A stretch of DNA of 64,000 nt from Neoscytalidium dimidiatum. Its lineage: Eukaryota > Ascomycota > Dothideomycetes > Botryosphaeriales > Botryosphaeriaceae. The notes under the pieces were generated by a model, which made no database searches, was not told the origin of the DNA, and saw only the letters and a program-made list of their open reading frames with translations. Position 1 is the stretch's first letter. Each line of letters begins with the position of its first letter. Location: positions 2,294,001 through 2,358,000 of the forward strand of contig CM074703.1 of the NCBI GenBank assembly GCA_037367355.1, in the 5' to 3' direction. Below are positions 10,783 to 22,855 of this stretch, piece by piece. A program made the position numbers and the translations under genes.

Positions 10783-11739
10783 CTAAGGCAATTCCCAAAA
10801 CGGGCCCATAATATCGCGCATAAAGTCCTCACCAACCACGGTCAATTGTGAGGGATCATTCTCATCCTCCCTCGCGTACTTGATCTTCCATCCCAGACTC
10901 TTCGCCCGACGCAGGACCCAATCCTGCTCGAGGCACTTCAGCCGCGTGTCGGCCGTGCTTCCATCTCCATACATCCAGTGACCAAAGCCGGGCTTTTTCT
11001 TCAAGTTCCCCAGGTTCAGCACGAGCGAGATGTCCAAGCCCGGGAGCCGCGCGCCCAGGAGCTCGAGCTCCGTCCAGTACGCGTCGTCCGAGATCTGCCG
11101 GTCGAAGTGCCTGTCATCGGGGTCGAAGCTCAGGTACTCGTGGCCGTTCTTGACGGTGAAGTAGAAGGGGAGCACGATGTCGAGCGCTCGCAGCTCCGTC
11201 GCCGCGGAGAGCTGGGTGCAGGCGTGCCGGAAGTGGTCGGCGTGCGCGGCGAGGAAAGGCTGGTTGCGGCAGGGCCGGTCGCAGAGGCTGAAGCCGAGCT
11301 TCCCCATCGCGGCGGAGAACTTGCTGAGGTAGTGGCCGACGCTCCTGTAGCCGGGCACCTCCCACTGAAGGCCGATGGAGGTGGTAAGGAAGGGGGCGTG
11401 GACGGTGATGTGGCGGAGGTGTGGGAGCGCGGGGGTGCCGACGGTGTGCAGGAAATGGTCGAGGGCGATGAAGCCGTTGACGCGGGTGAAATGGAGGTTG
11501 CGGTGCAAGATGAACGCCTTGACTTCGACGTGGATCTCCTTGCTAAGACTGAGCAGCATTTTAGCGCAGTTGCTGCACTTCTGAGAAGAGCGGTATTTGC
11601 TGCCTTTGTATATCCATACATGGACGTCGTTGCCGATGAGTTCCCTGTAGATCATGTTCCGGATGTCGTAGTCGAGGTCCATGAATTTGATACTCTGCGG
11701 TGCAACGGTGGCCAAGCGCTTTCGTTTCATTCCGGGCAT
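10783..11739 (-). CDS. F-box-like fungal protein (hypothetical)
   Basis: A single-exon gene of 318 residues. The ATG at 11739 begins MPGMKRKR; the frame stays open upstream but without an ATG. Residues about 18-32 (FMDLDYDIRNMIYRELI) resemble the degenerate F-box-like opening (LPxEIRNxIY) of a family expanded in Dothideomycetes. There is no signal peptide. A Cys pair (CSNC) follows at about residues 51-54. The C-terminal part shows no domain I recognise. Function unknown; SCF adaptor activity is inference from the short N-terminal motif. Confidence 0.72.
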   Translation of the reverse strand: MPGMKRKRLATVAPQSIKFMDLDYDIRNMIYRELIGNDVHVWIYKGSKYRSSQKCSNCAKMLLSLSKEIHVEVKAFILHRNLHFTRVNGFIALDHFLHTVGTPALPHLRHITVHAPFLTTSIGLQWEVPGYRSVGHYLSKFSAAMGKLGFSLCDRPCRNQPFLAAHADHFRHACTQLSAATELRALDIVLPFYFTVKNGHEYLSFDPDDRHFDRQISDDAYWTELELLGARLPGLDISLVLNLGNLKKKPGFGHWMYGDGSTADTRLKCLEQDWVLRRAKSLGWKIKYAREDENDPSQLTVVGEDFMRDIMGPFWELP

Positions 11740-13912
11740 ATTGTCACTCTTGGAGTAAGTAAGCTTATACTGATGATGCTGGGGTTTGGTGGTAAGAGCA
11801 ACGTAGCGAAAATAAAGAAGATAGCACAACCACTGCTGATAAGCTGTATGAGCTTGCTGAAAAGTGTTAGCGCTCAAGATGTTAGTGGAGAATAGCAAGT
11901 GTCCCAGGGTCGCCAGTACATGGAACAGTCTTCTGCTCGCACTTGATCACAGGTGTGTTATTAGTTCATTGCCTATCTGTAAGTCCGCTTTATCTTCTCT
12001 AACGACACTCTACCAGTAGAAGCATTGCATCACTCACCTTACTCTTTCTCGATGTCTCGAATTTTCGTAACCAACCTTCTCTTCGAATCAAAAGCAATTC
12101 ATGCCATGAACATACCTCTCCCGCCATTCTCGTTTTCGGCACGGAAAACAGTTCTCTTTCCATCCGGCGAAGTATTCGCACCGCCAGCCGAATGCAGTCC
12201 CACCGACCTCATAACCGCGAGCCTCACGGTCTTCGCGTAAAACCCGTAACCCGAACCGCCCTCGTGTACGCGATGCAGTAATTAGAGCCGGCATGGCAGT
12301 TAGAGTTGTAGAGTGGGATATACTCACCCGGGGCTGCAGTAACGACATCTGGGGTCTAGCTGCCTGTGTAACTCTGATCAGCCCACTGGATGGGCTGGGA
12401 CTAATGTCGCCGCGTTGGCTGTATGTCGAAGAGCAGAGTCCCAGGTGTTCGTCCAAATTATTGGTGAATACCGACATGCGCCTACCTGATTAAACAGGAC
12501 TGTCTGCAGTATAGGAGTGCCAACTTGTCCAGTGATATAAATGATCGTTCATTACTAGCCGCGTTTCAATAGATCAAGGATTGAGCAAATCAATGCATAT
12601 CTGGAGGGTCGCAAAATAGCAGTGCGCATGAAACCAGCTTTCGATATGGCAGGTCGCACAAGGATCAACGCGGAGAGGATCGGTCCTCGATCGATTTAAA
12701 CCCTGTTGATGGAAGATGTCTAGAAAAAAAAAAGTGGTTATACGGGGCCTTTTTCGCCGTTAGTACCGGAAACGAACTATGATAAAGAGTCGAGGACTTC
12801 TGCTCCAGGTGATTCTTGGGATGTAGACTACGCCGGTGAAAAACCAGGACATTGGAGCGAGAAAGTTGGCAGGTTATCATGGATTTAGAAGAAGGCCTAC
12901 TCAAATAAACCGGCAAAATGGGACAAAGGGTGAAGGTTGCCCAGACCGCCGCCAAATGACGTTGCCAGGTACCTTTGGTATCAGCTATTGTAGGAGAGGT
13001 GCCACCGGAACAGCTGAAATCTGCCTTGCCCAAGGAAGTGGGTGTGAAACGGATAAAGCGGCTACCCGTCAGGTTGAGACCTGAGGCGCAGGGGATTTCC
13101 AGAAAAGGAAGGTAATGATACGCAAAGTTGATTGCATGGAAACTGAGGAGAGGTGGCCTCGACTCAGACTGTACTACGACGGTGCTGGCATATCGGCCGA
13201 CTAGACATCAGGGTCAGCTCATCCGCCTCTGATGCTGCCAGTTCCGTAGCGAAACTTCGCTCAAGCCGGTAATGATCCAACTTGCACGCGAACGGGCCAA
13301 CGGAGAGTGCCACTGTCTGTAAGACGTGTTCTCAATCGTCGGCATGAAGAGTATGCGGGGGTTGTGCAACACTGGAGTCGATGCTGCGCTGCACGAGGAG
13401 CCCGATGCAGGCTTTTGGACTGCGAACTAAGCTTGGGTGGTTACACTGGCTGCAGAAGGCCGCCAGAGACTCGATGTTGGAACCGTGAAAGCGCGAAGTC
13501 GAGAACAAGCTGCCTCTGACTTCATGGCCTTTTACCGCAAGATCGCTCAGATCACATAGAGGAGGATTTACTTACCGCTGCAGCTGCCGATGCGATGCTG
13601 CAGAGCTGATCCGCTCGATCACACCGGATGTCATGTGGAGAAGAGGTGCAGCGACGCCAGAGGATAACAGCAAAGGCTAAACGGCGCATTGCGCAGGGGG
13701 CAATCCCCGCATGGGGGAAGGACGCGCAGCAGCGGCAGGCGATCAGTCATTTGACCAACAGGCAGAGCACTGAAGTTTATCCGCCATGGTAGGATGTGAA
13801 TGGTCGGCAACACGGCCGAATTTTCAATGCGCATTACCTGGAACACGGAATCTGTTTCCGAGAGGCCAGAAATGCTCGGGGTCCGGCGAACACGGAGGTT
13901 GTCGGAAGGGCA

Positions 13913-13949
13913 ATTGCGCCCCGGGGTGCACATTGCCATGGGGCGCAAT
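13913..13949. repeat. 10-bp perfect inverted repeat
   Basis: The arms attgcgcccc (13913-13922) and ggggcgcaat (13940-13949) are exact reverse complements separated by 17 nt. Similarity continues one base further with a mismatch. No known binding site is assigned. Confidence 0.6.
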
Positions 13950-15239
13950 GGTATTGTACGTGGTATGTGAATCCTCGCCCGACCGGTCTGCACATCAAGC
14001 CAGTTGTTATGACGACAGTAAAGCGGTGGCTGGTGGTGGTCTGAGCGGTCGAGTCAGTAAGCGGGGCTGGTGGATTTGGTGAGCGGCAGTGGCGGAGCGC
14101 CACGGAGCTTGTAGTTGGCCATCCCTATAAGCAGCCAGCAGGGATGGCAGAGCTGGAGGGGGGGAAGGCCCAGCTGCAGGAGGCTGGGAATTGGGCCGGC
14201 CGGCTGCGAGGCTGTGCGATGCTTACGACAGGGCCTAAGGTGTGTGTGAGTAACGGAAGTTGGCTGTAACGCGGCCGAGCGAGCGGCTGGTATCGTGCGC
14301 GGCAGCGAAGAGCGAAGGGCGACGGGCTGGGCTGACGGGCTGGTTGCTCCCCCAGGCCCCAAGGCCCAGGCGACGCCGCAGTGGCAGCGGATGCAGGAGG
14401 AATCGGGCGGCGTCGGCGATCGCGGGAGGGAGGGGTGTCCTGTTCGCGCACGCGCATGCACGCACGAGGCGCCAGATCTGCGCACCGCATCCGCGCGTCC
14501 TGTGGAGCTTGAGTCTTGCTCTTGGGCGTGCGGCATTCAAGCATTGCTGCGCAGCGACGGAGGGAACATGGCAGAAACATCGGGCGGGCGCAAGCAGCAG
14601 TTGGAATTGGGGCGATGATGTCTGCTGGCGCGCGCAATGACGATAGAGGTCTGGATAAGCGTTTCACAATGGCAGCGCAGGCCGCCGGGCTGCCTGTGTG
14701 CGGCCGCTGCTGGCCGGCTTCGGGCGGCTGCCAGCCGGCGCCAGACGCCAGACGCCAAACGCTACGCGCCAACGACACCTCACTTCGCCCTACCACCGGC
14801 CCTCTCGAAACCGCCCCGAATCGCGATGCCGTCCACCCCGGTGTCGTCATAGCTCAATGCCACCCTCTGCCTGTCAACCGCTCGTCCGTCTGTCGCGCGC
14901 TCGCCAGGGTGCTCCCGGCGATGCCCGTATGCGTGGCTGCGGGCGCCGCTTCCGGCGCCACTGGCGACACGCGCGCTCGGCTCTAGTCGCTGTCTCTGCC
15001 AGCAGATGCGACAGCTTCGCGCACGCCGGCCTGGGGTTCGGGCGCAGCCTGGACGAGTCGTGAGGATGGCCAGGGCGATGCGCAGACGGCGTGGGTGTCA
15101 ACAACAGCTGGGGCTCGGAGCGTGCCTGGTGCAAGAAATGGCCCGTCGCGGAACCAGAACCAGCGACCACAGCAACCGCGCAGCCAACCAGAGCGGCCGT
15201 CGCCCTGGCGCCCTGGCGAGCATTTCTGGAGCCGCACCC

Positions 15240-15261
15240 CAGCGCCAGCGCCAGCGCCAGC
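15240..15261. repeat. Short CAGCGC tandem tract
   Basis: Nearly four tandem copies of CAGCGC in a GC-rich non-coding stretch. Confidence 0.75.
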
Positions 15262-16156
15262 AACCATATTGTGCTCGCCGGCGCCAAGCTCGTGCACGAC
15301 CCAGCGCTCACCCTCCCACGCCGTCGGCCAAACATGGCAACGGCCGCGAAGGGGCGCTAGTTGAGCGCTGCTATTGATGGATCATGGCACATCTCGCGCA
15401 GAACCAGAGCGGCACAGCTGCGCTGCCCCGCGCCCGCAAGCCACACTCCCCCCTCCGCCTGCTGCGCGCCGCCGCGCCTCGCCGTGCCTGTCTGTTGGCC
15501 TTCCTGCTCGAGCAGCTGCACCCGTCGGAGCGTGAGACATGTGACGGGCGCGAGCGGAAGCGGCGCGACTGCTCCCAGCTGTGGCGGCGTTCTGAGGATT
15601 CGAGCGCTCGAGGGCCCTGGCAACAGCGCGCGCTGCCATTCGCGCGCGCAATGCGAGGGGGCTGGGCATTCAGAAACAATGTCTCTTTGTCTGCTGGCTC
15701 CAGGAGTCGCGCGGCTTGCACACGGCTAGCCCAAGGCGATCGCGAGGCCCTACCCCACAGCTTGAGCACGCCTTGCTGCTTGCGGTTTGACGCGCTCGAA
15801 AGAGTGGACGGCCGCCGCCGCGTCGTTCACGCGCATCCGGCCATCCCAGTCTGTGGAGGCTGCCAGCTGTGTGCCGGACACGCCTGACGCCTATGTTGCC
15901 TGTGTCATCGCCGCGCGCACCAGCCAACCTGTGCAGTAGCTCCAGCCATCTGCTACCCTGCCGCCTTGCAGCGTACAAATATCTCATCGGCCGCACATCC
16001 ATTCCACTATTTCTCGCCAGCAGCCCTGACAACAGTCTTCCACCACATCAATCTCAAACGACTGTCGTTCTAGACCCGTTGAAAAGCCCTCGCTCTCCTG
16101 GACCTCGTCGTCTCCACCATCGCTATTCAACCTAATATCTAATCGGCCAGTCCACC

Positions 16157-17298
16157 ATGAAGTTCGCCGTCGCCCTCGCTGCTTTTGTCGGCGCCGCCAT
16201 GGCCCTGCCCCAGCCACAGGGCGTCACTCAGGATCTGAAGCCCACCGCCTCTGCTCCCAGCGGCTGCCAGCCTACCTGTGAGTTCCATCCAAAAAGATCT
16301 CTCCCCTTGTCATGCGGTTCTAACCTTACGAAGACCCCGGCACCTTCAGCATCACCATCGTCAACGCGACCTCGCACCAGGCCGTTGCTAAGCGCAACCT
16401 GCTGCCTCGCCAGGAGGAGTCCGGCGGCCCTGCGGACACTCTGCTCGTGCTCACCCTGGCCGATGGCAAGTTGACCGACCAGCAGGGTCGCACCGGTTAC
16501 ATCGCCAGCAACTACCAGCTTCAGTTCGACAAGCCTCCGCAGGCCGGCACCATCTACAATGATGGTTTCAGCGCTTGCTCCAACGGCTCCATTGCCCTCG
16601 GTGGTTCTGCCGTCTTCTATGGTTGCCAGAGTGGTGAGGGGGCAAGCAAGTTCTACAACTTCTACGACCGAAACTGGGGCCCCCTCTGCTCGCCAATTTA
16701 CATCCAGATCATCCAGAGCACCAGCGGCGCCGCCAGCCAGAGCCCCGATGGCCAACCTGCCGCCACCTCCGCTGTGAGCATTCGCTCTGACGGTCAGCCT
16801 ATTGCCACGTCTGCCGTTTCCATCCGCTCCGATGGCCAGCCCATCGCGACTGGTGCTGTTTCGGTCCGGCCTGACGGCCAGCCGATTGCTACCTCTGCCG
16901 TCTCCATCCGCTCTGATGGCCAGCCGATTGCTCCCACCGCCGGCACTCCGGTGCCCGTTCGCAGCGACGGCCAGCCCATCGCCAGCTCCATCGGCACCCC
17001 GGTGCCTCCCCAGACCCCGGTCTCCATTCGCTCCGATGGTCAGCCCATCGCCACGGGTGCTGCGACTCCTGTCCCCACCACTCCCGCGTCCTCGCCGACC
17101 CCCGTTTCGATCCGCTCCGACGGTCAGCCCATTGCGACCGGCGCTGCCACGCCCAGCTCTTCCGCTGCTGGTACGCCTGTGTCCTCACCCGTCGCCTCGC
17201 CTACGCCCTCCCAATTCACCGGTGGCGCTGCTAGCCCCGGTGTTGGCAGCGGCATCGCCCTCATGGGTGCGGCTGCCGTCGCTGTCGCCATGCTGTAA
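16157..17298 (+). CDS. PIR-like, GPI-anchored cell-wall protein
   Basis: Exons are 16157-16277 and 16334-17298, coding 361 residues. The 56-nt intron has a TTCTAAC branch point. The protein has a signal peptide (MKFAVALAAFVGAAMALP). A globular domain ends in KFYNFYDRNWGPLCSPIYI, which matches the C-terminal domain of PIR mannoproteins. About eight DGQP repeats (consensus SIRSDGQPIATGA) then run from about residue 194 to 310, and the protein ends in a Ser/Thr/Pro-rich tail with a terminal hydrophobic segment (GIALMGAAAVAVAML) typical of GPI-anchor attachment. In yeast PIR proteins the Gln of a DGQ repeat forms the alkali-labile link to beta-1,3-glucan, so dual anchoring is suggested by the sequence but is inference. 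The unusual order, PIR domain before repeats plus a GPI tail, is noted in the findings. Confidence 0.87.
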
Positions 17299-18371
17299 AC
17301 GGGCGAAGCGAGTTGTAGGATGAACTGGGATGTTCTCTTCTTCTAGTGGTCCAGTTGCATACCCGCTGCGCTCCCACGAGCCAGCGAAACGCCTCCTCAC
17401 GATCACGATGTTCATATTGAATCACGACACTTTCTCAATGGGGGTTTCGGAAAAGAAAGGGAAACAATGGCTTGGGGTTTTCTGGACATAACGATTATCA
17501 CGATCCTTCTTCTGCAGATTTGGGGGAGGCATTACAGAGCCCATATGGCCGGCGATCGTGTGTTTGCGTGGTTTTTTGACTCGCCCGATAGTCACTCCTG
17601 CTCGGATGAGGCATAGCATCGGCATTCAGGTAGTATCCACTACGCTTATTGGTAGTCGAGGCGGCTTTTTCAAGTTCGTAGTAGTGCAGTGTCTCCGGCA
17701 TAGGAGACGTAATTGATAATAGCAATCGAACCAATAACCTTCTCACACAATTTGGCCTCCTCTCTTTCTCTTCCTGTGGTGTTCCGTTTGCGGTGGGTGT
17801 TGTTTGATTGCACGTTCCACACATGCAGGAGGGAAGGAAGAGTTCCAGATCGCACTCTGGGGGCTACATCTACGACAAGCTTCTCGGCGCACATTGAAAA
17901 CATGGCCAGCCAGGTTGTGCGATGCGGCTTCTCGGCTCACTTCCCCCCGTGCCTGGCTTTCGGGTTGCCCTGCTCATCTTGGTCTAGCTCTTGAGGAAGG
18001 GGAGAGCAACCCCTCCCCCAATGGGTGGTGGGTTGGGCAGCTAGCGAAGGCAGAGAGGGATGATGCAAGGAGCATTGGGGCGGGCACGTCCATCATCCAA
18101 CCCATCAGCAGAGAACAACAAGAAACTTGGCATCACGATGCTAATCTTCCCGGCTCTCCCGAATGCCGAGAAGTAGGCGAAAAAGCATGGCAATCTCCCG
18201 CGGCGGTGGTTTCATGTTTTTCTCATTATTTCTTTCCGATCATCTTATCTTTTCTTCTGCAGCTGATTGGGCTGAGGCTGCATCGAGGAGCACATGCTTC
18301 CCTGGCTGCCCTGGCTGCTTAGGGGGGGCAAGGAGGGAAATTTAGCGTGTATCATGTGCCCGTGCTCGCGC

Positions 18372-18408
<37 letters not shown>

Positions 18409-19678
18409 TCCGTTCGGCCTGGTAGGGCGGGCGGTGCGGGAATGGCGCGTACGTCATCGTTGCCCTTGAAGGCAATGGCGTGCCCGTCTCCCGAGACGAA
18501 TCATCACAGCGCTCCGCGGAATCTGGAGATGGCGATGTGCAGAGCGCCGGAGATGAGGTGGAAGTCGGGTTAAATCAACTTCGCATTCCTTCCGCGCCTT
18601 TTCACAGCCTATTCGCCATCGCTGCCCCTGCTGGGCCGGCAGGGATGCATCACGCAGCATGAACGTGAGAAAAAAAAAAAAAAAGCAATGCTTCGTTTCC
18701 GGCTGCTTATCGCATTATCGACAGGGCTGTGTGTCGTTTCACCTTGGACGGACGGAGGACGGCATAAGGTAAAAAGTAAACGCGACGCCTCCCGCTTAAG
18801 CTTACGCATTAAACTCTTTCCTTCCCCGGATGGACTGACCTGACTAGATGCTTCTTGTCCAAGGTCGAACTCGAACTCGAACCCGAGCCGAACCATGGGT
18901 GACGGGGCGTGTGCCCTTGGCTCCGCACGCAAGACCCCCCACGCGGGCGAAACGTAGATAGTGTGGTACGCTAGTCATGGGGAGGCAGGGACGCTAGGAC
19001 GGATGCATGAATTGGCAGGTTTGACAGCAAGGGTAGAAAAAGGGCAGGTGGGTGTTGTGTCGACAGTTGAGCGGTGTCAATTGATGAAATGGAGTCTCCC
19101 CGTCGATGGGCTTCTGACACGAGGCTCGGTGCGTATTCGTACTCACGCGTGTTTGAGCGGACTTTGATGGTTCCGAGACTTTGGTTTGGCGGGATGCTGA
19201 CAACACCCTTGAATGACGTCGTCGTTTGCTTCGCGGCTCTTGGCGTCAGAAGGGTCGAAGAGCTTGTCATCACATGCTGGTACCACACAGAAAGACACAG
19301 AGTCTCGAAGCACGGAGACCGGATACACACAACATACGATATTCGCCGACCTCGGAATGCAGGTCGTTCTGCACGACTTTCAGCTCTGGGTCCCAGTGAT
19401 TCCACACTTTAGCATGGTGGGTAATCGGTAATCGCTCGTAATATAACGTTCTTCCTATTGGTCGTACTCGTCAAATTACTCCCAGCCCAGCAGGACCATT
19501 AAGCCTTCCATTTTCGTGATCATTACTCAAAACCCGATCCTATTCCCGTTTGACCGTCTATCCTTTTTTGTTTTCGCGTTTTTCCAAGCACCACCATTAC
19601 TGAGGTCCCATAGTACAAGCAGATACTCACGAATTTTCCCGAACCAGAAGAAAGAGGACGATGAAAAAGAGTGAGCCT
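17299..19678. other. Gene-free 2.4-kb convergent region
   Basis: Lies between two converging genes, so it should carry two 3' UTRs, but it is far longer than needed. It contains a CTTT microsatellite (18372-18405) and poly-A runs at about 18669-18685. No supportable gene. Confidence 0.5.
18372..18405. repeat. (CTTT)n microsatellite
   Basis: About eight uninterrupted copies of the tetranucleotide CTTT in a non-coding gap. Confidence 0.9.
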
Positions 19679-20326
19679 TCAAGGAATGGCGAAGGCCGGG
19701 CCAGCTACGACGGGAACCGGGATGGGACTCTTCTTGTTGCTGAGGGTGCCGTCCAGGTCGCACTTCATGCCCTGAAGGGGAGCGCCGCCAAGGCAAGTGA
19801 ACCAAGAGTCCTCGTCAGACGGGTTATTGGCTTTGACGGAGACGGACCCAGTGTTGGCGGAACTGAAAGGTGAGGAGAAGGGTCAGCATTGATATTCTGA
19901 AGAGAGATGGCATGAAGTGACGAGCGACAGGGCAACTTACGCTTCGCTGACGATGCGGCCGACCTCGATGGTGAACTTGGCCTCGGTGGTGAAGTCGGTG
20001 AACTTCCAGGCAACGTCGATATCGTCGCAGGCGTTCCAGTCGACGGGGTGCGAGCCGTTGACCCAGGAGCCGGTGCAGGTGGTCGAGACCGGATCGTTGG
20101 CATCAGCGCCGGGGTAGTTGACGACGAGCTCGATGGTGCTGTTGAACTCGCTGCCCGCGGGCCAGGAGCCGTCGGCGATGCCGCTGTTCTTGCCCATGAA
20201 ATGGGTCTTGAGGGTCGAAATCTCGTACTGGTTCGCCGAGACCTCGCGGCCCGCGAGCTTTGGGATGGTGGCGGCCGCGGCAAGGAAGCTGCCAAGGGCG
20301 AGGATGAGGAGAGCGGTGAGCTGCAT
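19679..20326 (-). CDS. Small secreted cysteine-containing protein, AA1-like
   Basis: Exons on the minus strand are 20326-19941 and 19862-19679, coding 189 residues. The 78-nt intron has a GTAAGT donor and CAG acceptor. A signal peptide (MQLTALLILALGSFLAAAA) is followed by a compact domain of alternating beta-type segments with four cysteines (TTCTGSW, WNACDD, WFTCLGG, GMKCDL), a pattern close to the AA1-like/Alt a 1 beta-barrel family of Dothideomycetes. Two N-glycosylation sequons are visible (FNSTIE, VNGSHP). Members are secreted and some act as plant or host defence-interacting proteins; this role is not shown here. A TATA-like element lies about 120 bp upstream. Confidence 0.75.
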
Positions 20327-22855
20327 ATTGGCAGATAGAATTGTCGTGCGGAAGGTTTGCTAGGGTGTCCTTAGGAAGGTTCAGTTGGTGGGTCGGTGAA
20401 GAAGAAGAGGATGGGGAGGGGCGTGGAGGTTGAGGCAGCAGTAGGTATTTATGCTTACAGAGGCAGAGGCAGACTCAGAATCACTCGCTTATCTAGCTTG
20501 CAGTTGCAACCGCATGGGCTGAATGGGTCCGCCGGTCTCGAATGCAGTGTAGAGGCGGAGAGGGAAGGGCCCACCACCGCATGCCTCGTGCTGACGAGCC
20601 ATGCACTGGCCGAAAAGAGCAGCGGGAACAGACGGCGACTGCAACGCCACGAGACTGAAAGCCCATTCACGGTGCTGGACAGGCCGGTCGGATGCTCGAT
20701 GAAGTCGAAAATAGGACCCTGTGCGCCGCTCCCGCAGGTTTCCGCAGCGTACCGGCCCACATCAACGGCGCAGCTGGCCCATTCGCTGTGCTGGTGGTCC
20801 GAAAACGGCAATCGCGGTTACACGCCGCCTGCAGCATACCGCGCTCGATGAAGCTCCTTCCCGAGAGCCGCTGGCAGCGCTCGTGCACTTGGAATTGGAT
20901 TGGGCGCCCAGGGCGTACGTTGCCACCAACACGAGATGCGTGGAATACGGCAGCCTACGTGACTATGACGGATGCGATGGAGCGCAATACGAGCCATGTC
21001 GAAACTTCCATCCGGATTGCGCCGTCATTCAGCACCCAAAAGCAACGGTAGCCGGACGAAAGCCCCAGTCGCAGAATGCTTTAGGCCGCCCAAGACACAA
21101 ATTAATTCACTTGCCATGGTGCTTTGCTGGGTGTTCGCGTGGACCATCGGAGCATTTATGGAAAAAAAAAAATTTTAAAGTAATCCCTGCCTCGTATCAC
21201 CAGGTACGAGCTTATCAGCCCTGGGTAATCACACTCCGATTCGGGCTGATCCACTCAAGAACCAGCGAACGACTCCGAGCTCAGCCACTTATTTCTTCAG
21301 CTCCAGCCTCATCCATTTCTCGCTGACAGGCCCAAACTTTCTCATGGAGATGACCTGACGGGTTCCTGCTTGCTTACTCTCACACTCACCGGGAATTTTT
21401 CTAAGGAGGCGCAGGAACGCAAACCTTCCGACATGCAGCAGTGACGGGTCGCAGAAGGTGTCGAGTAACCTCGCCCTCCCGCGGGGACGGTTCACACGGG
21501 CCCTTCCAGAACGTGGGCGGCTGCAGGATTTCGAGCGGTACCTATCCCGCATGTCGCCGCGAAGAGGTCTGATTCTGTCCCCTTGCTTCCTGTTCAGGGT
21601 AACGTCGCAGCGAACATGCGTACTTGATGAGAATGGAGAAGGCAATGATGAGTCGTGAGCGGCTGTTCGACGAGACACAGGGTGGACCGGACACGCCGGA
21701 ATGCTGAGCTGGCAGCTGACGATCATCGGCCAACGACGCAGCGGAGCGGATGGCGGAGCATCGCAGGGTAGCGCCTCTGGCGGATTGACCTCGGAGGTCC
21801 GACCGAGGTGTGAGAAAGGAAAGAGGTTGGCAAGCTCTCGGGTAGGACGAGTGCCGCTTGTCAAGCTCTCGGGCGTCTCGGCCGGCGCTCGCGTGGGGCT
21901 GATCGCTGGCAGGGATTGCCCTTGGTGCGGGAGTGATGGAGCAAACACCAAAATCAGGGCTGCAACGTTCTACGATGCCAGAGGGGAAGATGGTCCGGCC
22001 ACGTCCCGCTGGGAATTGGATCCTCTGATCGGTACGTATACGAGCGGCGTACCTCATTTCAATCCTCCAGCTGTGACAGCCCCGGCTCCTTCCCGAGACG
22101 TAAGGGCGCTTGCAGTGCAACCTCACGTCAGCATGTTATCCGGACCTGATCCGCATTTGTAGGCCTTCCACAGTCAGACTTGCCTTCTGATTTATTTACG
22201 GCTCTGTGAGTCCACATTCTCTCATTTCCTAGGAACTACTTCCAGCCAGCCGCAGACCGAAGCCCCCGAGAATCCTGCAAATTGCACTATCTGGGATGCG
22301 TGCACTACTAATCTCAATGACGGACAGAAAAACAACGATCCATGTCTGAGACTTGATCATGGGATGTAATTATTCAGATCTAAATAGGAGAGAAACAGTT
22401 ACGAGATGTTTATCAGTCTTGGAAGGGCTTGAAATACGGGCACCTGTCAATTTTATTTGTCCACCACCCTACTCCCAACACGGGACATGCGCTTCGCCTA
22501 CGTGAGTAGACTCTAGTAAAACGAGAGTGATCGCGTGAATAGGAAACACAAGATATGGTTAGACGTTAAGTCAGAGACATAAGAGTGGATATCCTCATAT
22601 GAATAATCTTCTATACATCTAACAAACCTACAATGGATGATATTATATGGTGGGCAAGGATATCGCAACATCGGATTTGGGTCGAATTTTGCATTATCAA
22701 ATACTGTAACTGTTGCGCGTCGATCCATCAGAAGCCTAACCTGACATGCTCCAAATTATACAATACTAACAGCCATGGCCCATCATTGCGCCTTCTCACA
22801 CATTAACGCCATCAGCAACATTAAGACCAACTCCCCCGCCTCTCACCCTCACCAC
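20327..22855. other. Intergenic, 2.5 kb
   Basis: Promoter of the small secreted protein at the left and 3' region of the GH3 gene at the right. The rest holds overlapping chance frames only; the part beyond 22.2 kb becomes AT-richer. No gene supported. Confidence 0.5.
20446..20452 (-). promoter_or_regulatory. TATA-like element of the small secreted protein gene
   Basis: The minus-strand sequence ATAAATA lies about 120 nt upstream of the ATG at 20326, a normal distance for fungal TATA elements. Confidence 0.5.

Larger units (their letters stand above)
11740..16156. other. Gene-free 4.4-kb region
   Basis: No frame here shows a signal peptide, domain motif or coherent splice structure. The part from about 13.6 to 16.0 kb is GC-rich with mutually overlapping open frames on both strands, which is the pattern expected from composition alone. 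Contents noted separately are a 10-bp inverted repeat at 13913-13949 and a CAGCGC tract at 15240-15261. The last few hundred bases must contain the promoter of the wall-protein gene. Confidence 0.55.

Noticed and set aside
10978..11895. 305-codon open frame on the + strand
   Set aside because: Antisense to the small F-box-like gene and low-complexity Val/Glu/Gly composition.
14054..15887. Cluster of long overlapping frames on both strands
   Set aside because: GC-rich composition removes stop codons in several frames at once; none has an intron pattern, signal peptide or motif.
18372..18405. Tandem CTTT tract considered as a CRISPR-like or telomeric array
   Set aside because: Simple microsatellite without spacers or telomere motif.
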